Position numbers and translations under genes: made by a program
DNA from: Lachnospiraceae bacterium UBA3826
GTDB taxonomy: Bacteria > Bacillota > Clostridia > Lachnospirales > Lachnospiraceae
Direction: 5' to 3'
Assembly (NCBI GenBank): GCA_002393095.1
Contig: DGII01000006.1
Coordinates: 1 to 5,222 of the forward strand
Length of the DNA: 5,222 nucleotides
The notes under the pieces: generated by a model
Databases searched by the model: none
What the model was told of the DNA's origin: nothing
Seen by the model: the letters and a program-made list of their open reading frames with translations, nothing else
Shown: in pieces, positions 1 through 5,222 of the stretch
Position numbering within the stretch: the stretch's first letter is position 1
Layout of the letters: the number at the start of each line of letters is the position of its first letter

Positions 1-1058
1 ATGATGTGGATACATATGATGACAGGGTATATGATAAGGCGGATGAGCTTATAAGGGAATTCATAGCCAAAGGGTATTTTGTGAAGCAGGATAAGCCCTG
101 TTACTATGTATATGAGCTTACGATGGACGGAAGATCACAGACGGGTATAGTCGGCTGCGCATCTGTAGCGGAATATGAGAGCGGGATCATTAAAAAGCAT
201 GAGAATACTCTTGCAGCCAAGGAAGCCGACAGGATCAATCATATAGACAGGACCGGAATGCAGACGGGACCGATATTCCTGGCCTTCAGGAGCAGTGCGG
301 ATGTGGATGAATATCTCACAGAGGTTAAGCGGGATACTCCGTACTATGATTTTGTATCGGATGACGGTATAGGTCACAGGGTGTGGATAATAGACGAAGA
401 GAGTAAGATTAGCAGAATTGAGGATTTTTTCCGCAGTATGGATTCTCTGTATATAGCGGACGGGCATCACAGATGTGCCTCGGCATGCAAGGTGGGAGCG
501 AAGAGGCATATCGAAGGTAAGGAGCAGGAGTCCGATTATTTCTTAAGCGTACTTTTCCCTGAGAACCAGCTTAAGATCATGGATTATAACAGAGTCGTGA
601 AGGATCTGAACGGATACAGTGAAGAGGAGTTCTTAGAAGAGCTTGAAGAATACTTTACGATAGAAGGAAGTGACACTGCCGTCAGACCTGATAAGAAGGG
701 TCAGTGCGGCATGCTGCTCGGTAATAAGTGGTACAGGATCACCTTTAAGGATGAGTGGACAAGTGACGATCCGGTGGATGGACTCGACGTATCGCTTCTG
801 CAGAGATACGTGCTTGACGGAATGCTGGATATCCATGATCCCAAGACAGATCCGAGGATCGACTTTGTGGGTGGGATAAGAGGACTTAAGGAGCTTGAAC
901 GCAGGTGTGAATCAGACTGTGTACTGGCATTCTCCATGTATCCCACGGATATTCTTGAGCTTATGGCTGTTGCTGATGAAGGCAGGCTCATGCCGCCTAA
1001 GAGCACATGGTTCGAGCCCAAGCTGCGCAGCGGACTTTTCCTGCACGATATACACTGA
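1..1058 (+). CDS. DUF1015 family protein, 5' end missing
   Basis: This is the C-terminal part of a DUF1015-family protein, whose biochemical function is not established to my knowledge. The frame is open to the left edge (codons GAT at 3-5, GTG at 6-8), and the GTG at 6 falls inside the conserved domain, so the true start is upstream. About 350 residues are present; family members are usually about 400-430, so roughly 60-70 are missing. Numbering from the GTG at 6, family hallmarks are QTGIVGC (45-51), IKKHENT (62-68), QTGPIFL (86-92), YIADGHHR (149-156) and the C-terminal block MPPKSTWFEPKLRSGLF (329-345). The ADGHHR motif is likely functional. In Clostridia such genes often lie beside serA/serC, suggesting a link to serine metabolism, but those neighbours are not visible here. 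The C-terminus ends where the family normally ends. No signal peptide or membrane segment is seen, so it is probably cytosolic. The next gene starts 81 bases downstream with no clear terminator between, so co-transcription is possible. The family call is confident; any function is not. Confidence 0.9.
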   Translation, partial: DVDTYDDRVYDKADELIREFIAKGYFVKQDKPCYYVYELTMDGRSQTGIVGCASVAEYESGIIKKHENTLAAKEADRINHIDRTGMQTGPIFLAFRSSADVDEYLTEVKRDTPYYDFVSDDGIGHRVWIIDEESKISRIEDFFRSMDSLYIADGHHRCASACKVGAKRHIEGKEQESDYFLSVLFPENQLKIMDYNRVVKDLNGYSEEEFLEELEEYFTIEGSDTAVRPDKKGQCGMLLGNKWYRITFKDEWTSDDPVDGLDVSLLQRYVLDGMLDIHDPKTDPRIDFVGGIRGLKELERRCESDCVLAFSMYPTDILELMAVADEGRLMPPKSTWFEPKLRSGLFLHDIH

Positions 1059-1124
1059 AGCCCACAGGCTGTCGAGGATATAACGGCTTATTTTGCAGCT
1101 ATGGATGATACTTACCGGGATAAT

Positions 1125-1130
1125 GAAAGG
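1125..1130 (+). promoter_or_regulatory. Ribosome binding site of the GlgB-like gene
   Basis: GAAAGG lies 9 bases before the ATG at 1140 and is the best Shine-Dalgarno match nearby. A second AAAGG (1135-1139) touches the start codon and is too close to act. The site supports the ATG at 1140 as the start, and the protein from there begins at the normal N1 domain of GlgB. Confidence 0.7.
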
Positions 1131-1139
1131 AATTAAAGG

Positions 1140-3380
1140 ATGAAGGATAAACTGTATAAGATGATGAACTGGCCTGAGATAGAGGCTATAGTATATGGCG
1201 AGGAGGGCAAGCCGCAGACCATACTCGGAAGACACAATGTGTCGTCATATACGCTTTTTCAGACCTTTCAGCCTTCGGCCCAATCGGTTGTTCTTGTGAT
1301 AGAAGATGAGAAGAATGGCGAAAAGAACAAAGAATATACTATGGAGCTTGCGGATGAGGCGGGCTTCTACGCCATAGCGATCCTTGGTAAGATTAAGAAT
1401 TCATATTACTATATAGTCACCGATATCGAGGGTAAGAGGCATAAGATATATGATCCATACGATCCCTTGGTGTACAGTGATGTGATCGGTATCAGCAAAA
1501 GTGATGCGGACGGCTTCATGGACGGAGGGATGTATCATGCGCACAGGCTCCTTGGCTCGCACATCATAAGCGGCGGCAAGCATAAGGGTGTACTTTTCAG
1601 AGTATGGGCCCCTAATGCCGTGCGGGTATCGGTAATAGGCGATTTCAACGGATGCAACGGTAAGAATCATCCGATGATGATGGATGAAGACAGTGGGATA
1701 TTCTCACTGTTCATACCGGGACTGGAAGCCGGGTGCAAGTACAGATATGAGCTTCATGTAAGAGGCGGAAGGATATACTCTAAGCTTGATCCTTACAGTA
1801 CACTTATTAAGGACGGAATGTCCGTGGTAGATGCCGTTAAGGGCTTCAAATGGAGTGATGATGTGTTCACTGACCCCACCAGGACTACGGACAGGAAGAA
1901 GGCGCCTGTGGCTATATATGAAGCCGATCTTAAGGATATCGCCGGCAAGACCGGCAAGATCACCGAGAATTCGGCAGGAAGCTTTGCGTCTTATATCATG
2001 GATGAGGGGTATTCGTATGTAATGCTTAAGCTTAATAAGGAGCAGATATATTCCACATACAGAGATATACAGTCCACGGACATCAAAAGGCTGGTAGCCG
2101 CTCTTCACAAAAAGGACATAGGAGTGATAGGGAAATTCAATATAAGCAGCTTCACTGCCGATGATGACTGGCTTAAGGAATATGACGGCACTTATCTCTA
2201 CGGCCATATGGATGAGCGCAAGAGAGTCAATGTCGCTAACGGAGGCTTCTACTATAATTATGCAAGACCTGAGGTGAGAGCATATCTTATGTCTGCCGTA
2301 AGATATTGGATCGAGGAATACCGCATAGACGGACTGCACCTTGAGGATCTAAGCTCCATGCTGTATCTGGATTACGGCAGGTATGACGGTGAGTGGGTAG
2401 CCAATATATACGGCGGAAGAGAGAATCTGGATGCCATCGATTTTATAAAGGCTCTTAACTCTATGGTTCATAAGTACTTCCCCGGCGTGATACTGACCAC
2501 CAAGGAGATATCGGCTTTTCCCAAGGTTACGGCACCTGTTGATGAGGACGGACTTGGCTTCGATTATCTGTGGAATAACGGGCTGACAGAGGAATACATA
2601 AGATTCATCAAGAGTAAGCCGGGTGAACGTAATATCCATCTGCTTACGGATAATATGTCATATGCGTATGCCGAGAATTATGTACTTACCATATCCTCTG
2701 AGGATGTGCTTGAGGCTACGGATTATGAACATATGAAGGTTGAAAAGGGCGCGACGCTCTTTGATTATATACCTGTGGAGGATGAGAGAAAGGGCAGAGT
2801 GGCAAGGGCAACCCTTGCGTATCTGTGGGCGCATCCCGGCAAAAAGCTCATATGCAAGGGACAGGGAGATGATGCGGAGATAGCTGCTCTTAATAAGCTG
2901 TATAAGGAGCAGAAGGCGCTGCATCGTCTGGATACCAATCCTTACGGCTTCGAATGGGTGAGTGCCATTGATAAGGGTGACGGGGTTATAAGCTTCATAA
3001 GAAAGGATGAATACCTTAATCACTCGATATTCGTAGTATGTAATTTCTCGGATAATGACTATGCATCCTATAAATTCGGTATGCCGTATGAGGGTAAGTA
3101 CAAGATGATCTTCACATCCGAGGATAAGAAATTCGGCGGTAAGAGTGCGGTGACGACCCGCCCCAAGGAGACTGTGGAGGAGTTCTATGACGGTATGCCC
3201 AACAGCCTGACTGTAAGAATACCTGCCATGAGCGTATGCTATTACAGCTATACCCCGTATACCGAGGATGAACTGCTTAAGCTTGCCCAGATCAAGGTGG
3301 ACAGATTCAAGGAGAGGCTTGAGAAGGAAGCAAAGGAAAAGGCTAAGGAGCTTAAGGGTAAGACGGACGCAGTTAAATAA
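1140..3380 (+). CDS. GlgB-like (1,4-alpha-glucan branching enzyme) homologue, predicted catalytically inactive
   Basis: This 746-residue protein has GlgB architecture: an N1 beta-sandwich (about 10-110), CBM48 (about 148-225; FRVWAPNAVRVSVIGDFN at 153-170), a GH13 barrel (about 255-600) and a C-terminal beta domain (about 601-707). A Lys/Glu-rich helical tail follows (708-746). Family-specific blocks include YDGTYLYGH (348-356), SSMLYLDYGRYDGEW (405-419), YGGRENLDAIDF (424-435) and NPYGFEW (600-606). A true GlgB cuts alpha-1,4-glucan and re-attaches the chain as an alpha-1,6 branch. Aligned by eye to E. coli GlgB, D335 becomes K332, H340 S337, R403 H400, nucleophile D405 E402, acid/base E458 K455, H525 S520 and D526 E521. 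The loop after beta-strand 3 and the segment after PGKKL are also shortened. The frame is long and uninterrupted, so it is not a decaying gene. An automatic annotation would call it a branching enzyme; I expect no such activity. A non-catalytic glucan-binding or regulatory role is inference. No glycogen gene is adjacent, and no terminator is seen before the tRNA. Confidence 0.88.
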   Translation: MKDKLYKMMNWPEIEAIVYGEEGKPQTILGRHNVSSYTLFQTFQPSAQSVVLVIEDEKNGEKNKEYTMELADEAGFYAIAILGKIKNSYYYIVTDIEGKRHKIYDPYDPLVYSDVIGISKSDADGFMDGGMYHAHRLLGSHIISGGKHKGVLFRVWAPNAVRVSVIGDFNGCNGKNHPMMMDEDSGIFSLFIPGLEAGCKYRYELHVRGGRIYSKLDPYSTLIKDGMSVVDAVKGFKWSDDVFTDPTRTTDRKKAPVAIYEADLKDIAGKTGKITENSAGSFASYIMDEGYSYVMLKLNKEQIYSTYRDIQSTDIKRLVAALHKKDIGVIGKFNISSFTADDDWLKEYDGTYLYGHMDERKRVNVANGGFYYNYARPEVRAYLMSAVRYWIEEYRIDGLHLEDLSSMLYLDYGRYDGEWVANIYGGRENLDAIDFIKALNSMVHKYFPGVILTTKEISAFPKVTAPVDEDGLGFDYLWNNGLTEEYIRFIKSKPGERNIHLLTDNMSYAYAENYVLTISSEDVLEATDYEHMKVEKGATLFDYIPVEDERKGRVARATLAYLWAHPGKKLICKGQGDDAEIAALNKLYKEQKALHRLDTNPYGFEWVSAIDKGDGVISFIRKDEYLNHSIFVVCNFSDNDYASYKFGMPYEGKYKMIFTSEDKKFGGKSAVTTRPKETVEEFYDGMPNSLTVRIPAMSVCYYSYTPYTEDELLKLAQIKVDRFKERLEKEAKEKAKELKGKTDAVK

Positions 3381-3388
3381 AATTCCCC

Positions 3389-3417
3389 TTGTCTAATCGT
3401 ATCTTATGTTATATAAT
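3389..3417 (+). promoter_or_regulatory. Sigma-A-type promoter of the tRNA-Thr gene
   Basis: The -35 box TTGTCT (3389-3394, 4 of 6 matches to TTGACA) and a perfect -10 box TATAAT (3412-3417) are separated by the ideal 17 bases. Transcription would start near 3424, about 24 bases before the mature tRNA. The -35 box begins only 8 bases after the stop codon of the GlgB-like gene, so the tRNA has its own promoter squeezed into the gene border. Confidence 0.75.
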
Positions 3418-3424
3418 AGCACCT

Positions 3425-3442
3425 GTCGGCGCATTAGCCGAC
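3425..3442 (+). other. Hairpin in the 5' leader of tRNA-Thr
   Basis: GTCGGC (3425-3430) and GCCGAC (3437-3442) form a perfect 6-bp GC-rich stem with a 6-base loop. It starts about where transcription is predicted to begin and ends 5 bases before the tRNA, so it fills nearly the whole leader. No T-run follows, so it is not a normal intrinsic terminator for the gene upstream. Its 3' arm resembles the 5' acceptor strand of the tRNA (GCCGATG), which permits alternative pairing. A role in processing by RNase P or in protecting the transcript end is inference. Confidence 0.6.
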
Positions 3443-3447
3443 GGTAT

Positions 3448-3520
3448 GCCGATGTAGCTCAGTTGGTAGAGCACTTCACTCGTAATGAAGGGGTCAAGAG
3501 TTCGAGTCTCTCCATCGGCT
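3448..3520 (+). tRNA. tRNA-Thr (anticodon CGU)
   Basis: A complete 73-base cloverleaf can be drawn. The acceptor stem pairs GCCGATG (3448-3454) with CATCGGC (3513-3519), leaving discriminator U at 3520. The D stem is GCTC/GAGC (3457-3460, 3469-3472) with loop AGTTGGTA. The anticodon stem is CTTCA/TGAAG (3474-3478, 3486-3490) with loop CTCGTAA, giving anticodon CGT at 3481-3483, which reads ACG threonine codons. The variable loop is GGGTC (3491-3495). The T stem is 3496-3500 with 3508-3512 around loop TTCGAGT, with one A-C mismatch at its outermost pair. CCA is not encoded, so the tRNA needs CCA addition. It has its own promoter upstream and a terminator directly downstream. Confidence 0.97.
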
Positions 3521-3521
3521 T

Positions 3522-3558
3522 AAGCAAACGCCGGAACGAAATGTTCCGGCGTTCGCTT
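3522..3558 (+). terminator. Intrinsic terminator after tRNA-Thr
   Basis: AACGCCGGAAC (3527-3537) and GTTCCGGCGTT (3543-3553) form a perfect 11-bp stem with loop GAAAT. Beyond an A-C mismatch, AAGC (3522-3525) pairs with GCTT (3555-3558), lengthening the stem. The T-run is weak (CTTTGCCGTTT), but the very stable stem one base after the tRNA makes this the likely end of the tRNA transcript, and probably of read-through from the GlgB-like gene. Confidence 0.85.
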
Positions 3559-3614
3559 TGCCGTTTACATAACGCTGAAAACCGCTATTTTTCTATATTT
3601 ATACGAATTTCACC

Positions 3615-3643
3615 TTGTAGATTATTTCCCAATATGTTATTAT
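3615..3643 (+). promoter_or_regulatory. Candidate promoter of argH
   Basis: TTGTAG (3615-3620) and TATTAT (3638-3643) are spaced by 17 bases, and a TG at 3635-3636 makes an extended -10 (TGtTATTAT). Transcription would start near 3650, giving a leader of about 38 bases. It sits in AT-rich DNA (3560-3687) after the tRNA terminator, which isolates argH from upstream transcription. There is no room for a T-box or other large leader element, and I see no convincing ArgR operator. Confidence 0.55.
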
Positions 3644-3676
3644 CAAATTTAGATTTTATTTATCAATATTAATATC

Positions 3677-3682
3677 GGAGGT
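3677..3682 (+). promoter_or_regulatory. Ribosome binding site of argH
   Basis: GGAGGT is a near-perfect Shine-Dalgarno sequence ending 5 bases before the ATG at 3688. It fixes that start, which also gives the canonical ArgH N-terminus MAGLWGGRF. Confidence 0.85.
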
Positions 3683-3687
3683 AGGCC

Positions 3688-5100
3688 ATGGCAGGGCTGT
3701 GGGGCGGAAGATTTACGAAGGAGACGGATGATGAGGTATTTGCTTTTAACGAATCTCTTTCGTTCGATAACAGATTACTTAATAACGATATAGAGGGCAG
3801 TATCGCTCATGTTGTAATGCTTGAGAAGCAGCGTATCATAAGCCTTGAGGAGAAGGATGCAATAGTTAAGGGGCTGACGGGCATCAAGAGGGACGTTGAA
3901 GCAGGTGCTCTGGATTTTGACGGAGGCTACGAGGATGTACATTCCTTCGTGGAGGCTAAGCTTATTGAACGCATAGGTGATGCGGGCAAGAAGATGCATA
4001 CGGGCAGAAGTCGTAACGATCAGGTTGCTTTGGATATGAAGCTGTATATCAGGGAGCAGATAGTCATACTCGATGATCTTGTGAAGGACTTACAGGAGAC
4101 CTTACTTAAGCATATTGAGGAGGGGCTGGATACGTATATGCCGGGCTTTACGCACATGCAGAAGGCGCAGCCTGTAACCGTAGCCCATCATCTGGGCGCA
4201 TATATGGAGATGTTCATACGTGACAGGGGCAGGCTTTCCGATATATATAAGAGGATGAACTTCTCTCCGCTTGGGAGCGGAGCGCTGGCGGGGACCACAT
4301 ACAGTCTTGACAGAGAGTATGTGGCAAGCATGCTGGGCTTTGAGGGAGCTACGCGCAATTCCATGGATTCTGTCTCTGACAGAGATTACCTTATAGAGCT
4401 GCTTTCTGCACTATCAACTGTAATGATGCACCTTAGCCGGTTCTCGGAGGAGATCATTATATGGAATTCGAACGAATACAGATTCGTAGAGCTTGATGAT
4501 GCATATTCTACCGGAAGCAGTATAATGCCGCAGAAGAAGAACCCGGATATAGCTGAGCTTGTAAGAGGCAAGACGGGACGGGTATACGGCGCGCTGCTTA
4601 GTATCCTGACCACCATGAAGGGCATACCCCTTGCATATAATAAGGATATGCAGGAAGACAAGGAGATGACCTTTGACGCTATAGATACAGTGAAGGATTG
4701 CGTTAAGCTTTTTACAGGAATGCTTAAGACAATTAAGTTCAATACAGAGGTGATGGCCGCAAGTGCCATGAAGGGCTTCACCAATGCCACTGATGCCGCT
4801 GACTATCTTGTGAAGAAGGGCGTGCCCTTCAGGGATGCCCACGGTATAATCGGAAGGCTTGTGTTATATTGCATAGATAAGGACAAGGCTATTGAGGAAT
4901 GCTCAATCGAAGAGCTTCAGGCCATAAGTGATGTCTTCGATACGGATGTATATGATGCAATAAGTCTTAAGACCTGTGTGGATAAGAGACTCACCAAGGG
5001 CGGCCCCGCACCTGAGAGAATGAAGGAATGTGTGACCTTCTATCGGGAGTATCTGCTTAATAGTGAGAGACTCAATCAGATGATATATAAGAAGTCATAA
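3688..5100 (+). CDS. argH: Argininosuccinate lyase
   Basis: ArgH splits argininosuccinate into arginine and fumarate, the last step of arginine synthesis; it is a cytosolic homotetramer of the fumarase/aspartase superfamily. The 470 residues match the usual length (about 455-470). Hallmarks in order are the N-terminus LWGGRF (4-9), DVHSFVEA (83-90), the substrate-binding block TGRSRNDQVA (105-114), FTHMQKAQPVT (154-164) with the conserved His156, and the superfamily signature GSSIMPQKKNPD (276-287), whose loop serine (277 or 278) supplies the catalytic base. The C-terminal block LKTCVDKRLTKGGPAPE (427-443) is also family-typical. All key motifs are intact, so it should be active. It is cut off from upstream genes by the tRNA terminator and has its own promoter and strong ribosome binding site. 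The usual partner argG is not directly upstream; asd follows 63 bases downstream and may share the transcript. The identification is very secure. Confidence 0.98.
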   Translation: MAGLWGGRFTKETDDEVFAFNESLSFDNRLLNNDIEGSIAHVVMLEKQRIISLEEKDAIVKGLTGIKRDVEAGALDFDGGYEDVHSFVEAKLIERIGDAGKKMHTGRSRNDQVALDMKLYIREQIVILDDLVKDLQETLLKHIEEGLDTYMPGFTHMQKAQPVTVAHHLGAYMEMFIRDRGRLSDIYKRMNFSPLGSGALAGTTYSLDREYVASMLGFEGATRNSMDSVSDRDYLIELLSALSTVMMHLSRFSEEIIIWNSNEYRFVELDDAYSTGSSIMPQKKNPDIAELVRGKTGRVYGALLSILTTMKGIPLAYNKDMQEDKEMTFDAIDTVKDCVKLFTGMLKTIKFNTEVMAASAMKGFTNATDAADYLVKKGVPFRDAHGIIGRLVLYCIDKDKAIEECSIEELQAISDVFDTDVYDAISLKTCVDKRLTKGGPAPERMKECVTFYREYLLNSERLNQMIYKKS

Positions 5101-5109
5101 TGGCATGGA

Positions 5110-5118
5110 TGATATAAT
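5110..5118 (+). promoter_or_regulatory. Possible extended -10 promoter element before asd
   Basis: TGATATAAT is a perfect extended -10 (TGn followed by TATAAT at 5113-5118) just after the argH stop. No good -35 box is found 15-18 bases upstream. It would give a leader of about 40 bases for asd. It could be a secondary promoter beside read-through from argH, or chance in AT-rich DNA. Confidence 0.35.
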
Positions 5119-5137
5119 GCGCATTGATAAATGCGTA
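5118..5137 (+). other. Small hairpin in the argH-asd intergenic region
   Basis: CGCATT (5120-5125) pairs perfectly with AATGCG (5130-5135) around the loop GATA; a G-T and a T-A pair extend it to 8 bp. No T-run follows on this strand (AAATAAATAAT does), so it is not a convincing terminator. It could stabilise the 3' end of an argH transcript or sit in the asd leader. Confidence 0.35.
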
Positions 5138-5149
5138 AATAAATAATAC

Positions 5150-5157
5150 GAGGAGAG
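5150..5157 (+). promoter_or_regulatory. Ribosome binding site of asd
   Basis: GAGGAGAG contains AGGAG (5151-5155) 8 bases before the ATG at 5164. It supports that start. Confidence 0.75.
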
Positions 5158-5163
5158 AATATT

Positions 5164-5222
5164 ATGGAAAAATTAAAAGTAGGTATCTTAGGCGGAACGG
5201 GAATGGTAGGACAGAGATTCAT
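5164..5222 (+). CDS. asd: Aspartate-semialdehyde dehydrogenase, 3' end missing
   Basis: Only 19 complete codons are present before the window ends. They read MEKLKVGILGGTGMVGQRF, an N-terminal Rossmann strand and phosphate-binding loop with the GxxGxxG spacing at G10, G13 and G16. The GGTGMVGQRF wording is typical of aspartate-semialdehyde dehydrogenase, which reduces aspartyl phosphate with NADPH on the route to lysine, threonine and methionine. The related enzyme ArgC (N-acetyl-gamma-glutamyl-phosphate reductase) normally has GATGYxGxEL here, which makes it less likely despite the argH neighbour. The catalytic cysteine and histidine lie outside the window, so the call rests on the N-terminus alone. 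The gene is 63 bases after argH and probably co-transcribed with it, perhaps with an extra promoter in the gap. Confidence 0.8.
   Translation, partial: MEKLKVGILGGTGMVGQRF

Noticed and set aside
1059..1124. Terminator or promoter between DUF1015 and the GlgB-like gene
   Set aside because: AGCC/GGCT (1059-1070) is only a 4-bp stem without a T-run. GATAAT (1119-1124) has no matching -35 box and lies too close to the ribosome binding site.
1704..2339. A 211-codon open frame on the - strand inside the GlgB-like gene
   Set aside because: It is antisense to a strongly supported coding region, has no ribosome binding site that I can see, and encodes no recognisable domain.
2502..2507. E456 as the retained catalytic acid/base of the GlgB-like protein
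   Set aside because: A one-residue shift would put a Glu at the site, but the gap-free alignment through FPKVT to FPGV places K455 there and E456 on the second Glu of AEEST. With the other six residues also lost, rescue is unlikely. A structural overlay would settle it.
3448..3520. tRNA-Thr as an integration site for a mobile element
   Set aside because: No integrase, no repeat of the tRNA 3' end and no foreign-looking genes are in the window; downstream is a terminator followed by argH.
3406..3672. An 88-codon open frame overlapping the tRNA and its terminator
   Set aside because: It runs through a clear tRNA and an 11-bp terminator stem, has no ribosome binding site, and reads the tRNA as protein. 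It is not a gene.
3560..3687. ArgR operator or T-box leader upstream of argH
   Set aside because: TATCAA occurs twice (3641 and 3661), but no palindrome close to the ArgR box consensus was found, and the leader of about 38 bases is far too short for a T-box or other known riboswitch.

Overview
The window reads as a chromosomal, housekeeping-type segment of a Clostridia bacterium. Lachnospiraceae (Butyrivibrio or Roseburia-like) is the best guess, inferred from the DUF1015 protein, the clostridial-looking tRNA-Thr(CGU) with U73, strong AGGAGG-type ribosome binding sites, AT-rich intergenic regions and heavy use of ATA, AGA/AGG and CTT codons. Everything is on the + strand. No insertion sequence, phage gene, CRISPR array or integration site is visible.

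Layout: (1) 1-1058, the C-terminal part of a DUF1015-family protein whose start lies before the window. (2) 1140-3380, a full-length protein with the architecture of glycogen branching enzyme GlgB (N1 domain, CBM48, GH13 barrel, all-beta C domain). In my by-eye alignment to E. coli GlgB every one of the seven catalytic or active-site GH13 residues is replaced, and two active-site segments are deleted. (3) 3389-3558, a compact tRNA-Thr(CGU) unit starting 8 bases after that gene: promoter, short leader folding into a hairpin, tRNA, GC-rich terminator. (4) 3559-3687, an AT-rich intergenic region with a promoter and ribosome binding site for argH. (5) 3688-5100, complete argH (argininosuccinate lyase). 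(6) 5164 to the end, the first 19 codons of an aspartate-semialdehyde dehydrogenase (asd).

How the genes relate: argH and asd both belong to aspartate-linked amino-acid metabolism and may be co-transcribed. DUF1015 genes often neighbour serine biosynthesis genes in Clostridia, but that neighbourhood is outside this window. The GlgB-like gene has no visible glycogen-pathway neighbour. The most notable object is this GlgB-like protein: a long, intact reading frame that keeps the branching-enzyme scaffold and a near-perfect branching-enzyme signature after beta-strand 4, yet seems to have lost all hydrolase/transferase chemistry. It is a candidate pseudoenzyme, perhaps a glucan-binding or regulatory partner of a true GlgB elsewhere in the genome.
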